A DNA stretch of 64,000 nt from SZUA-430 sp040080835 (GCA_040080835.1 JBEBHP010000010.1:108669-172668), one strand, 5' to 3'; shown: positions 1-9,176, numbered from the stretch's first letter. Notes: generated by a model from the letters alone, not told the origin. Numbers and translations are program-made.

Positions 1-459
1 GACCGCGGCAAGCTGAAGGCGCGCCTGCTCGCGGCTGTTGAGGCCGCGAAGTCACGGCCTGACGTTGACGCCAGCAAGATCGCGGTCATCGGCTATTGCT
101 TCGGCGGATTGTGCGCACTTGATGTGGCTCGGTCCGGAACATCGGATGTGAAGGGTGCGGTCAGCCTGCATGGGATCTTTGCTCCTCCGGGACTTGGAGC
201 GCAGGCGAAGATCAAGTCCAAGGTCATGGTGCTGCATGGCTGGGATGATCCGATGGCAAAGCCCGCGGACGCGCTGGGGCTCGCGAAGGAATTGACTGAC
301 GCTGGTGCAGACTGGCAGCTGCACGCTTATGGTCACACGATGCATGCCTTCACGGCGGAGGGTGCGAACGCACCTGAGCGTGGCATCAAGTATGACAAGA
401 ACGCCGACAAGCGGTCTGCGCTTTCCACGGCTTCGTTTCTGAAAGAGGTGTTTGCGTAG
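1..459 (+). CDS. Dienelactone hydrolase family protein, C-terminal part
   Basis: The reading frame is open from base 1, so the gene starts upstream of the window and only the last 152 codons are present. The visible part has the alpha/beta-hydrolase features of the DLH family: a nucleophile elbow GYCFGG with a cysteine nucleophile (bases about 94-111), an acidic residue in HGWDDP, and a catalytic histidine in YGHTMHAF. DLH-family enzymes hydrolyse lactones or small esters in the cytosol; the real substrate cannot be read from the sequence. The stop is immediately followed by a hairpin-rich repeat that probably ends the transcript. Confidence 0.88.
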   Translation, partial: DRGKLKARLLAAVEAAKSRPDVDASKIAVIGYCFGGLCALDVARSGTSDVKGAVSLHGIFAPPGLGAQAKIKSKVMVLHGWDDPMAKPADALGLAKELTDAGADWQLHAYGHTMHAFTAEGANAPERGIKYDKNADKRSALSTASFLKEVFA

Positions 460-460
460 A

Positions 461-600
461 ACTCCATCCCCTGCAGCACCCCTATCGGGGTGCGCAGGTA
501 CTTCCTCACTTCGTGAGGAAGACGGGAGCACACTCGTCTCCCTCACGACAGTGAGGGAGTGGCTGCGCAGCGCGAATGCGCTGCTGCAGACGAGGGAGTT
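461..600. repeat. Hairpin-rich intergenic repeat, copy A
   Basis: The first of three copies of one repeat (others at 4043-4225 and 4667-4722). It opens with ACTCCATCCCCTGCAG and holds several nested palindromes: CTTCCTCACTTCGTGAGGAAG, CTCCCTCACG..AGTGAGGGAG, and CTGCGCAGCGCG..TGCGCTGCTGCAG. It closes with CAGACGAGGGAGTT. It fills the gap between two convergent genes, starting 2 bases after one stop and ending 12 bases before the other. It may serve as a terminator or mRNA 3' stabiliser, or be a non-autonomous REP-like element. Confidence 0.85.
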
Positions 601-612
601 GCGGCGCCAGCG

Positions 613-1248
613 CTAGTTGCTCGCGCCCCTAGGCAGGTCCTTGCCGAAGTTCTCGCGCTCGTTGACGCGGGGGAACGGGGTTGTGGGGACAGGCACCTTC
701 AGGAACCTGCAGAGCGGCTCCCAGCCCTGCTTGACATCGAACACCAGCAGGCGCTCGGCGGGGATTGCGCGTTTCACTTCCTCGATGTGCGCTTTGTGAA
801 CCGCGATGCAGTGCTCGCGGTCGTCGAGCCTGCCACCAAATGTGTTCTCGGCGACAAGCTTGCGCGCGAGTTTCGCCACATGCGCCATGTGGGGCGGAAT
901 CACTTCAAGCGGCGCCTTCATGACGTTGAAGATCGTCGCCTGGCAGCTTTCGTACCAAGTCTCTAGATCGCGCACGGTCAGGATCACCTTCGCCTCATGA
1001 AAGTGATCGGCCTGCTCGCGATAGAAGGAACAGGCCGGCCAGTCGACCGCTGCCTTGTAGCCGTGGAAGACGACATCCCATTTCACGGGCTGGCCACTAG
1101 CTGCCGTCATCCAGTGTTCTGCGAAGTGCGGATGGGAAATCACTTCGGCCATGTGGTAGCACGGCGTCAAGCCCAACTGCTCGAGCGCCGCCTTCATTGA
1201 TAGTGTCCCCGTCCGGCCAAAGCCGGCGCCTACGACCTGCAGTGTCAT
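613..1248 (-). CDS. Sulfotransferase-family protein
   Basis: This 211-residue protein begins with VGAGFGRTGTLSMKAALEQLG, where GxGRTGT corresponds to the 5'-phosphosulfate loop of the P-loop sulfotransferase fold. The region KVILTVRDLETWYESC matches the second conserved element (R and S for the 3'-phosphate). These features fit the short bacterial/eukaryotic 'sulfotransferase family protein' group of about 210-240 residues. The acceptor is unknown, and many members of this group have no assay. It lies 6 bases downstream of the SRPBCC gene on the same strand, so the two are probably co-transcribed. Confidence 0.78.
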   Translation of the reverse strand: MTLQVVGAGFGRTGTLSMKAALEQLGLTPCYHMAEVISHPHFAEHWMTAASGQPVKWDVVFHGYKAAVDWPACSFYREQADHFHEAKVILTVRDLETWYESCQATIFNVMKAPLEVIPPHMAHVAKLARKLVAENTFGGRLDDREHCIAVHKAHIEEVKRAIPAERLLVFDVKQGWEPLCRFLKVPVPTTPFPRVNERENFGKDLPRGASN

Positions 1249-1254
1249 TGACTG

Positions 1255-1779
1255 TTACTTTCGTTCGGTGAGTGACTTGAGTGTGTTGAGCCCTTTTTCG
1301 AACTCGCCGCCGACCATCGTGTCCATGCTGAAGAACAGGCTCATCACCTTCATCATCATATTCTGCGTGCCGCGCATCTCCCAGGTGACCGCGGTCGTGC
1401 CGCCGATTTCCTGGAACGTGAACAGGACCTGGTTATGTGCTTGGAATGGTTTCGAGAAGTCGAGTTTCATCGCAACACTGCGTGGCGGGTCCACTTCGGT
1501 CACTTCCATGCGACCAATGCCTGCCTTCGGGCCATCCCAGTCATAGGCAGCTCCCCTGCCGCTGTCTGCTCCTGAATAGTTCAGCTTCAGCTGGGGTTCC
1601 TGCAACGCAAAGGGATTCCACGTGTTCAGCTTGCGCAGGTCCGCGACCATCGCATAGACGTCCTGTGCGGGTGCCTTCATTGACAAGGTGCGGGCAATGC
1701 GGAATTCACCAGGGCGGACTGCGACCGAGGCAAACACGGCTGCAACAAATACGACAATCAATATGATTGCTGTGACCAT
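1255..1779 (-). CDS. SRPBCC (START-like) family protein with N-terminal membrane anchor
   Basis: The 174-residue protein starts with a hydrophobic segment (residues 3-20) that could anchor it or act as a signal peptide. A polyketide-cyclase/START-like domain follows: R(T/S)LSMKAPAQDVYAMVADLRKLNTWNPF near the start of the fold and VTWEMRGTQNMMMKVM with a long C-terminal helix. SRPBCC domains bind hydrophobic ligands in a deep cavity; no catalytic residues are obvious here. It is divergent from the ABC exporter genes and shares a short intergenic region with them. Ligand unknown. Confidence 0.78.
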   Translation of the reverse strand: MVTAIILIVVFVAAVFASVAVRPGEFRIARTLSMKAPAQDVYAMVADLRKLNTWNPFALQEPQLKLNYSGADSGRGAAYDWDGPKAGIGRMEVTEVDPPRSVAMKLDFSKPFQAHNQVLFTFQEIGGTTAVTWEMRGTQNMMMKVMSLFFSMDTMVGGEFEKGLNTLKSLTERK

Positions 1780-1894
1780 TGAATGCTCCCTTTTTTGGCC
1801 GATGTCGGCCTTAGAGACCTACCCACGCCCGTGCGGATCATATACTGGTCTCGACGACATCGACACAAGCCAAACGAGCTACGATTTCTGCCCC

Positions 1895-2829
<935 letters not shown>

Positions 2830-2833
<4 letters not shown>

Positions 2834-3606
2834 AGGCGCCTTCATTCAACACCCATGGTGTCTGGGCGATCTACCGGTTCGAACTGTCCCGGGCGCTGCG
2901 GACGATCTGGCAAAGCCTTGCGACGCCGGTCATCACGACCTCACTCTATTTCGTGGTGTTCGGTTCGGCGATCGGCTCGCGGATGGGAGCGGTCGACGGC
3001 GTGACCTATGGCGAGTTCATTGTGCCGGGCCTCATCATGCTGACGCTGTTCACGGAGAGCATCTTCAACGCGGCCTTCGGCATCTACTTCCCGAAGTTCA
3101 CGGGTACAATCTACGAAGTGCTGTCGGCGCCGGTGTCGCATTTCGAGATCGTGCTTGCCTATGTTGGGGCTGCGGCCACAAAGTCGGTGGTGCTCGGGCT
3201 TGTGATCCTGGCGACTGCATCGATGTTTGTGCCGATCCATATCGAGCATCCGCTCGCAATGCTTGCGTTCCTTGTGCTGATCGCCGCCACCTTTTGTCTG
3301 TTCGGGTTCATCATCGGTATTGCCTCGAACAATTTCGAGCAGATGCAGGTTGTGCCGATGCTGGTGGTCACGCCGCTCACATTCCTGGGGGGCGCGTTCT
3401 ATTCGATCAGCATGCTGCCACCCGCCTGGCAGACGGTCGCCTATTTCAATCCGGTCGTATACCTGATCTCGGGCTTCCGCTGGACGTTCTTCGGCATCGG
3501 TGATGTGCCGGTGGTGACGAGCCTTGTTGCGACGCTGGTGTTCTTCCTGATCTGCCTGAGTGTGGTGGGGTGGATCTTCAAGACGGGGTATCGGTTGAAG
3601 AACTGA
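2830..3606 (+). CDS. ABC-2 type exporter, permease subunit
   Basis: A 258-residue integral membrane protein with about six hydrophobic segments. It carries the ABC-2 pattern: an N-terminal cytoplasmic helix, the motif FxGGAFYSISMLPPAWQ between the fifth and sixth segments, and FNPVVYLISGFRW near the end. It would form a dimeric channel with the ATPase encoded just upstream, to which it is coupled by a 4-base overlap. Family members move drugs, lipids or polysaccharides outward; the substrate here is open. Confidence 0.92.
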
Positions 3607-3621
3607 AGAGGTGGCGATGTC

Positions 3622-4017
3622 ATGATAGGAGCAGTGCAACCAAACGCTTTGTCAGCAATTGAGTCGCCGGATATCATTCCAGTATCCTGCTTCGGCGGGA
3701 TGTACTGCGGTCCATACGATCAAAGCCTTGCGATGCTGGCATTGTTGGTGTCAGTCATTGGAGGGTTGGCGGTCCGGCGCTGGACGGACTTGCCGGTTGT
3801 TGCGTTGGCAGCCGCCACGGCGATGTCACTGAGCGGTCTGGTTGGATTTTATCGCGCTTACGGCGTGCTTCCGATGACTGCGCAGGACAAGTTGTTCGTT
3901 CATGCTGCGTTTTGGATCGACTTCTATTTTATGATGTTGGCCATTGCGTTCGGAGCCCACACTACAAGGCGGCTGGCAATTGTGCTCTACAGATTCTTTG
4001 TCAATCAACACTCTTGA
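3622..4017 (+). CDS. Small predicted membrane protein
   Basis: I do not recognise this 131-residue protein. It has roughly three hydrophobic stretches (residues 36-52, 58-76 and 90-110), with basic residues at the loops and at the C-terminus. A purine-rich AGAGGTGG lies upstream of the ATG at 3622; an alternative start at 3700 would drop a poorly hydrophobic leader. It follows the ABC exporter by 15 bases and could belong to that transcript. Base composition falls here compared with its neighbours, so it is either recently acquired or weakly constrained. Confidence 0.5.
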   Translation: MIGAVQPNALSAIESPDIIPVSCFGGMYCGPYDQSLAMLALLVSVIGGLAVRRWTDLPVVALAAATAMSLSGLVGFYRAYGVLPMTAQDKLFVHAAFWIDFYFMMLAIAFGAHTTRRLAIVLYRFFVNQHS

Positions 4018-4042
4018 AATTGATCTTTTCGAATGAGTTGCA

Positions 4043-4225
4043 ACTCCATCCCCTGCAGCCCTCCTACGCTAAAGCTTCCGCCTTCGCTCTCCGAGCTACG
4101 GCGGACAAGTCGGAGGAGCGCAGGTACTTCCTCACTGCGTGAGGAAGATGGGAGTACGCTCGTCTCCCTCACGCAGTGAGGGAGTGGCTGCGCAGCGCGC
4201 TAGCGCTGCCGCAGACGAGGGAGTT
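4043..4225. repeat. Hairpin-rich intergenic repeat, copy B, with an insert at its first loop
   Basis: The same outer repeat as copies A and C, but the short first loop is replaced by about 55 bases (4062-4117) running from TCCTACGCTAAAGCTTCCGC to AAGTCGGAGGA. In one frame that insert reads AKASAFALRATADKS, a peptide I remember seeing as a spurious translation in many unrelated bacterial genomes. Copy B's right end runs into the 3' end of the DUF559 gene, whose stop codon lies inside it. Confidence 0.82.
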
Positions 4226-4586
4226 TCGCCGCCGCACTGGCGATCAAAGCGAGTACACCATCGATATTGTCGTAAACGTCCTGGTTCACGACGCGGAGTT
4301 CCTTCCAACCAGCTTCTTCGAGATGACCACGCCGAAGCCGATCATATGATTGAGCCTCGTCGGTCCAATGTGTTGCGCCGTCTACCTCTACCGATAGCCG
4401 AATAACTGGACAGGCAAAGTCGGCAAAGTAGGGACCAATCGGATACTGCCGCCGGAACCCCAGGCCATTGAGTTGCCGCCGCCTCAAGCGAATCCAGAGC
4501 AGGACTTCTGCCTTGTTCATGCTCTGACGCATGTGGCGGGCGTATTGGCGGGTGGACATTTCTTTCATGGCCAAAAGCAAACACAA
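4200..4586 (-). CDS. DUF559 endonuclease-domain protein
   Basis: A 128-residue (or slightly shorter) protein of the DUF559 group, related to very-short-patch-repair/PD-(D/E)XK endonucleases. Visible marks are the N-terminal RQSMNKAEVLLWIRLRRRQLNGLGFRRQYPIGPYFADFACP and the core VEVDGATH, followed by YDRLRRGHLEEAGWKELRVVN. The likely active residues are the D of YFADF and the E of VEVDG. Methionines at residues 7 and 10 are alternative starts. It sits exactly between repeat copies B and C, and its last codons and stop are made from repeat B. Nuclease function is inferred from the fold only. Confidence 0.82.
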   Translation of the reverse strand: MCLLLAMKEMSTRQYARHMRQSMNKAEVLLWIRLRRRQLNGLGFRRQYPIGPYFADFACPVIRLSVEVDGATHWTDEAQSYDRLRRGHLEEAGWKELRVVNQDVYDNIDGVLALIASAAAKLPRLRQR

Positions 4587-4666
4587 CTAGCCAAGAGCTC
4601 AAAGCTTGAAATTGTAACAAGATGTTGTTGCTGCGGCTGGAAGGAAGGCAGATCATTGACGTGGTT

Positions 4667-4722
4667 ACTCCATCCCCTGCAGCACCTTCGGTGCGCAGGT
4701 ACTTCCTCACTTCGTGAGGAAG
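4667..4722. repeat. Hairpin-rich intergenic repeat, copy C (truncated)
   Basis: It carries only the left part of the repeat: ACTCCATCCCCTGCAG, a short GCACCTTCGGTGC hairpin and CTTCCTCACTTCGTGAGGAAG. The stop codon of ribF (4707-4709) lies inside the last palindrome, so the end of the ribF reading frame is made of repeat sequence. Confidence 0.8.
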
Positions 4723-5627
4723 AGGATTTTTTGCGCGGCTTCGCTGTCTTTCGCGATCTGGGCCTTGAGGGCTTCGAGGCCTGAGAACTTCATTTCGGGG
4801 CGCAGGAAAGAGATGAACGAGACCACGATCTGCTGGCCGTAGATGTCGCCCTGGAAGTCGAAGATGTGGACTTCGAGGAGGACGTCCTTCTTGTCGAAGG
4901 TTGGCCTGCGGCCGAAGTTGGCGACGCCGCCGTATTGCTTGCCGGCAAGCTCCACGCGGACGGCGTAGACGCCAAGCGCCGGCTCGAGATAGCCTTCGAG
5001 GGACACGTTGGCGGTCGGGAAGCCGATCGTGCGACCGCGCTGGTCGCCGGTTTCCACCCTGCCCTCCACGGTCCAGGGATGGCCCAGCAACGAGGCCGCG
5101 ATTTCCGGCTTTCCGTCACGCAATGCCTCGCGGATGCTGGTCGAGGAAATCTTGGAAGCCTCGCCCTCGCCCACCAGCTCAAATGTGGTGACGGCGAAGC
5201 CGAGTTCTTTCCCACGCTGCTGCAGCAGTGCAAGGTTGCCCTTGCGGCCCTTGCCGAAGCAGAAGTCCTCGCCCACGATGATGTGGCGAACGCCCATGCC
5301 CGTCACCAGCACCTTCTCGATGAATTCGTCGGCAGACAGCGCCGCAAAGGCTGCATCGAAATGAAGCGCAAACAGCAGGTCCACACCGTTGTGTTCCAGC
5401 AAGCGGGCCTTGGCTCGGAAAGGTGTCAGGCGGAAACGCGGCGCGTCGGGCTTGAAGAATTCCTGGGGGTGCGGCTCGAGCACAAGCACACCTAGCTTGC
5501 CGCCCAACTCCCTTGCGTGCGCCAGCAGGGCCCGGTGACCCTTGTGCACGCCGTCAAAATTGCCGATCGCGACGACAGCGCCGCGCGCGCTTTCAGGCAA
5601 TTGTTCGAAGTGCCGGAAGATCTGCAT
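4707..5627 (-). CDS. ribF: Bifunctional riboflavin kinase / FAD synthetase
   Basis: It makes FMN from riboflavin and then FAD from FMN. The start at 5627 (MQIFRHFEQLP) gives 306 residues, the usual RibF length. The N-terminal adenylyltransferase half shows AIGNFDGVHKGH (the HxGH-like nucleotide site) and GEDFCFGKGRKG; EASKISSTSIREAL carries the ISSTxIR motif. The C-terminal kinase half has GDQRGRTIGFPTANV and LLEVHIFDFQGDIYGQ with FLRPEMKF. The MaoC gene lies 10 bases upstream on the same strand. The stop codon is inside repeat C. Confidence 0.97.
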   Translation of the reverse strand: MQIFRHFEQLPESARGAVVAIGNFDGVHKGHRALLAHARELGGKLGVLVLEPHPQEFFKPDAPRFRLTPFRAKARLLEHNGVDLLFALHFDAAFAALSADEFIEKVLVTGMGVRHIIVGEDFCFGKGRKGNLALLQQRGKELGFAVTTFELVGEGEASKISSTSIREALRDGKPEIAASLLGHPWTVEGRVETGDQRGRTIGFPTANVSLEGYLEPALGVYAVRVELAGKQYGGVANFGRRPTFDKKDVLLEVHIFDFQGDIYGQQIVVSFISFLRPEMKFSGLEALKAQIAKDSEAAQKILFLTK

Positions 5628-5637
5628 CGGGCGTGCG

Positions 5638-6069
5638 CTACTTGCCGCGCGAAGGCACCATGACGAGTGCCTCACCCTCGATGACGGTATTGTCACCAAC
5701 CTTGCAAACTGTCGAGAGCACAGCGCGGCGCTTGTCCGGGATGATTTCGGTCACAGTCGCAACAGCTGTCACGGTGTCACCGATGCGAACCGGCGCCTTG
5801 AAGCGAAGGGTCTGGCTCATGTAGATCGTGCCATAACCTGGCAGCTTCGTACCGATGACGGTGGAGATAAAACCGGCCGACAGCATGCCATGCGCGATGC
5901 GGCCCTTGAACATGGTCTTTTCGGCAAAAGCCTGGTCGAGGTGAACGGGATTGTCATCCCCCGAGACTTCGGCAAACTTGACGATGTCCGCGTCGGTCAC
6001 GGTCTTGGTATAGGTGGCCGACTGGCCAACTGTCAGGTCTTCAATGCATAAGCCGGTCTTCGCTGTCAT
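5638..6069 (-). CDS. MaoC-family (R)-specific enoyl-CoA hydratase
   Basis: A 143-residue single hot-dog domain. The hydratase-2 motif is visible: DDNPVHLDQAFAEKTMFKGRIAHGML, with the catalytic Asp and His. (R)-hydratases of this size (PhaJ-like) hydrate trans-2-enoyl-CoA and can link beta-oxidation with polyester synthesis, but other short MaoC proteins have other substrates. It lies between the HAD hydrolase gene and ribF on the same strand. Confidence 0.9.
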   Translation of the reverse strand: MTAKTGLCIEDLTVGQSATYTKTVTDADIVKFAEVSGDDNPVHLDQAFAEKTMFKGRIAHGMLSAGFISTVIGTKLPGYGTIYMSQTLRFKAPVRIGDTVTAVATVTEIIPDKRRAVLSTVCKVGDNTVIEGEALVMVPSRGK

Positions 6070-6155
6070 GCGAGGATGTTCCGATGTTGAGTGTGTCCGT
6101 TGGTCTGCAATCTAGCGGGCAGTCTGTGCTGTCACAAGGGCGGCAGAAGGTGGCA

Positions 6156-7031
6156 CTACCACACGAGGCGACGCATTGCGCTTACGGCACGCAAGTGCCT
6201 TTCGCGCATGACGGCTTCAATCCTGTACGAATCGGGACGGCCCGTCGCATCGGCGAGTTCGGATTCGTGGATGCCGCCGGTGATCAGGAGCGCGTCGATG
6301 CCTGCGTTCTTCGCGCCCAGTATGTCGGTCTTCAGGCCGTCACCGATGGCGAGCCACGTGGATCTTGGCAGCGCTGCGCCAGTGATTTCATTCAGTCGAT
6401 CTGCGACGAAGTCATATACCGGCAGGTGCGGCTTGCCGAGGAAGGTGACGTTTCCTCCCTGTCTTGCATAATCTTCTGCGAGTGCGCCGGCGCAGTAGAC
6501 CAACTGGTCGCCGCGCTGAACGACGAGGTCAGGATTGGCACAGAGGAATGGAGTCTTGCGCTTGAGCGCAGGCTGCCAATATGTCTTGTAGTCGTCCGGG
6601 CCTTCGATGTTGTCGTCGAAGGGGCCGGTGCAAACTATTGCCGATGCATCCTCCAGCTTTACGCGCGAAACATTCAGCCCTTCAAACAGTGTCAAGTCGC
6701 GATCGGGGCCGACGTGATGGATCCTGTAGGCGGAGCCTGTCGAGCGCTCGGCCAGCAGCTTGCGTGTCAGGTCGCCGGAGGTCACGATGGTATCGTAGGC
6801 GTCGGGCGGCACACCGAAGCCCTGCAACTGTTCGCGGATAGGCGCGCCTGGCCTTGGTGCGTTGGAAAGCAACAATACTGTGCCATGCGACTTTCGGAAT
6901 GACTTCAGGCAATCGACAACACCCTCAAAGGCGTGACGGCCATTGTGAACGACACCCCAGATATCGCAAAGCAGAACCTGGTAACGCGGGGCCAGAGTGC
7001 GCAGGCCCTGGATGATCGGAACAGCTGACAT
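6156..7031 (-). CDS. TIGR01459-type HAD hydrolase (class IIA)
   Basis: 291 residues. The HAD nucleophile motif is LLCDIWGVVHNG near residue 20, followed by LLLSNAPRPG (motif II, with N for the more usual TN context). The class IIA cap lies in the middle, and motif IV is WLAIGDGLKTDILGAKNAGIDAL. The family is characteristic of Alphaproteobacteria and has no established substrate; phosphatase activity on a sugar phosphate or nucleotide is a family-level guess. It is on the same strand as MaoC and ribF. Confidence 0.9.
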   Translation of the reverse strand: MSAVPIIQGLRTLAPRYQVLLCDIWGVVHNGRHAFEGVVDCLKSFRKSHGTVLLLSNAPRPGAPIREQLQGFGVPPDAYDTIVTSGDLTRKLLAERSTGSAYRIHHVGPDRDLTLFEGLNVSRVKLEDASAIVCTGPFDDNIEGPDDYKTYWQPALKRKTPFLCANPDLVVQRGDQLVYCAGALAEDYARQGGNVTFLGKPHLPVYDFVADRLNEITGAALPRSTWLAIGDGLKTDILGAKNAGIDALLITGGIHESELADATGRPDSYRIEAVMRERHLRAVSAMRRLVW

Positions 7032-7081
7032 GAGCGCACGAAGTGACAGATCGGGGGCTGTTCGTCAACGAAGTGAGGGGC

Positions 7082-8377
7082 TCATGCAGCCCGACCACCT
7101 GTCGAGACCTGCTTCGGCCGCGGCGCCTGTCCTGGCTGTGGCTTTGGCGCGTTCGTCGGCAGACCCTGATCCTGAATGATATCGCGAATTGGCCTGGGCT
7201 CGCCAAACAGGAAACCCTGGCCATAATCGACGTGATAGTCGAGCACGCCCAGCACTTCCCGCTCGTATTCAACGCGATCGGCAATCAGATTCAGTCCATA
7301 GCGCATCAGCAGCTGTTTCAGGTCGGCCGGATGAATGCGTGCGCCGGACTCTTCCGGATCGCCCAGCATGAGCGGCGCGGGCACCTTGATGAAACGTACC
7401 CGGCGGGAACGGGCCACGCTGAAGTCGATGTCGAGCGATGTCACGCGGTCAATCGACAGGGTGAAGCCGAGGTCGGCAAGCCTTGCGAGGTTCGTGCTTT
7501 CGATGGTGGTCAGCGTCTCAAACGTTTCCTGCGAGATCTCGAATACGAGCATGCCTGCGAGTTCGCGATTGGTCTCGAGGTAGTCGATGAACTGCGAGAA
7601 GAAACCACGATCCTGCAGCGTTTCGCGTGACAGGTTGTAGAAAACACCGATGTCCTTGTTGCGCTGGCTCCATGTCTGCATCGCCTGTACGCAGCGGAAG
7701 AGCAGCATGTTGTCGATGACCGACATCAGACCAGCGGGCTCGGCCACCTTTATGTATTGCGACGGCATGATGATCTTGCCGTCTTCGGTACGCAGGCGCG
7801 AAAGGGCCTCGTAGTAGCGGACGCGGCGCTGCGGCAGGCTGACGATCGGCTGCAAGTACAGTTCAACGCGATTGTCCTCGAGTGCACGACGGATGAGATC
7901 GATCATCGAGTCGCGCGTGTTTCCCGATGCCGCAGGCATGCGTTCGTTTCGAGGCGCACGCAGGAGAACTTCGTCAGAGGCGGGCTGGTACCCCTGGGCC
8001 CTGTCAGCCACACCCTCGGCAAGTCTCCGCACCAGGGATTCAAGCACCTTCACTTCGGTAACGACCCGGTCATTGCGCGAGGCAATGCTGTCATCGACGT
8101 GCTGCTTGAGTTCGAGAAGCGCGCGCCTGGTCAGTTCGGCCTCGGAACGCATGGTCTCCTGGCTCTTGCTCAGATGCGTCAGCGAGGCTTCGTTGCGACC
8201 GTTCTCGGCAAGCTGGTTGAAGAGGTTGTCGCAATAGGCCGCGGTCATCGTGATGAAGCCCACGACCAGCAGGCCGCCGACGGCACCCGTCGCGCCGACG
8301 CGGTACAGGACCGCGGCGGTGACAATGCCGGCAATGCAGGCCACTCCGGGCACCACCAACTGATCGAGGCGGAGCAT
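7082..8377 (-). CDS. TipF-like membrane EAL-domain protein
   Basis: 431 residues. Two hydrophobic segments (about 8-26 and 30-49) are followed by a predicted coiled coil (55-125), a linker, and an EAL domain (160-395). The EAL triplet is present (E190-A-L), as are N248, E280, K331, E370 and Q387. The usual DDFGTG loop is replaced by IDRVTSLDID, so one metal-binding Asp is Arg311. Two membrane helices, a coiled coil and a degenerate EAL domain match the layout of Caulobacter TipF, a c-di-GMP receptor that positions flagella. Binding without hydrolysis is my inference. Confidence 0.8.
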   Translation of the reverse strand: MLRLDQLVVPGVACIAGIVTAAVLYRVGATGAVGGLLVVGFITMTAAYCDNLFNQLAENGRNEASLTHLSKSQETMRSEAELTRRALLELKQHVDDSIASRNDRVVTEVKVLESLVRRLAEGVADRAQGYQPASDEVLLRAPRNERMPAASGNTRDSMIDLIRRALEDNRVELYLQPIVSLPQRRVRYYEALSRLRTEDGKIIMPSQYIKVAEPAGLMSVIDNMLLFRCVQAMQTWSQRNKDIGVFYNLSRETLQDRGFFSQFIDYLETNRELAGMLVFEISQETFETLTTIESTNLARLADLGFTLSIDRVTSLDIDFSVARSRRVRFIKVPAPLMLGDPEESGARIHPADLKQLLMRYGLNLIADRVEYEREVLGVLDYHVDYGQGFLFGEPRPIRDIIQDQGLPTNAPKPQPGQAPRPKQVSTGGRAA

Positions 8378-8462
8378 TCAACCACCCATAGTTCGACTGA
8401 TTCTAACTATTGGCAGTGTCTGGTCCGAAGGGTTTATAAGGTCTTAACCAGTGGAGATACAC

Positions 8463-8945
8463 ATGACCAACGCACACTCGTTCTCTTTCACTTCCATTGA
8501 CGGAAAGCCGGTTTCACTGTCGCAGTTCAAAGGCAAGGCTGTGCTTGTCGTGAACACGGCCAGCGCCTGCGGACTGACCCCGCAATACAAGGGACTTGAA
8601 GCGCTGTGGCAGGCTTACAAGGACAAGGGACTTGTTGTGCTGGGCGTCCCGTCGAATGATTTCGGTGCGCAGGAGCCCGGAACCGAGGGTGAGATCAAGA
8701 CCTTCTGCGAGACACACTTCGGCGTCGATTTCCCGATGACGAGCAAGGTGGCCGTGATCGGCGGCGCGGCTCACCCGTTCTACCAGTGGGCGGCGAAGGA
8801 ACTGGGTGAAGGTGGCGCGCCCAAATGGAACTTCCACAAGTACCTGATCGGCAAGGATGGCGCGCTTGCGGGGACGTTTGGTTCGCGGACGGAGCCGGAG
8901 GCGGCGGAGGTGAAGACGGCGATCGAGGGTGCGCTGAAGGGGTAA
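8463..8945 (+). CDS. Glutathione peroxidase family protein
   Basis: A thioredoxin-fold peroxidase of 160 residues that reduces hydroperoxides. I chose the ATG at 8463 because GGAGA lies about 8 bases before it; a GTG at 8451 in the same frame would overlap that ribosome site. Catalytic features are NTASACGLTPQY (peroxidatic Cys36), VPSNDFGAQEPG (Gln) and KWNFHKYLI (Trp and Asn). It is divergent from the EAL gene. Bacterial members usually use thioredoxin rather than glutathione. Confidence 0.94.
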   Translation: MTNAHSFSFTSIDGKPVSLSQFKGKAVLVVNTASACGLTPQYKGLEALWQAYKDKGLVVLGVPSNDFGAQEPGTEGEIKTFCETHFGVDFPMTSKVAVIGGAAHPFYQWAAKELGEGGAPKWNFHKYLIGKDGALAGTFGSRTEPEAAEVKTAIEGALKG

Positions 8946-8956
8946 AAGATATCTCA

Positions 8957-9176
8957 CGCGAAGACGCGAAGAAAAAGGGTTCACGCGAAAACGCGAAAAG
9001 AAATAAAGCGCGAATAGAGGTTGAGATTTCTGGCTCAGCGCACAATCAATTGAAGGATAGGCGCGCTTTTCGCGCCTGAAGCGTGTGTTCGCGATTGCGC
9101 TGCCAGGTAAGACTCTTTTGCGTTTTTTCATTCTGTTAGCGTTTTCGCGTGAACCCTTTTTTTTCGGGGCTTCGCG
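8957..9176. repeat. Long imperfect inverted repeat with 38-base arms
   Basis: The left arm (8957-8994) and right arm (9139-9176) are inverted copies with about 3 mismatches in 38 bases; both contain AAAAGGGTTCACGCGAAAAC. The 144 bases between them hold another hairpin, AGGCGCG-CTTTT-CGCGCCT (9059-9077). No open frame in it looks coding. It fills the gap between convergent genes, so it could be a large terminator or a MITE-like remnant. Confidence 0.75.

Noticed and set aside
4042..4142. A reading frame giving AKASAFALRATADKS in repeat B
   Set aside because: The peptide comes from a repeat, is part of no complete gene, and has no start with a ribosome site.
5628..5640. An FMN riboswitch upstream of ribF
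   Set aside because: The gap to the MaoC gene is only 10 bases, so there is no room for one, and ribF is usually not riboswitch-controlled.
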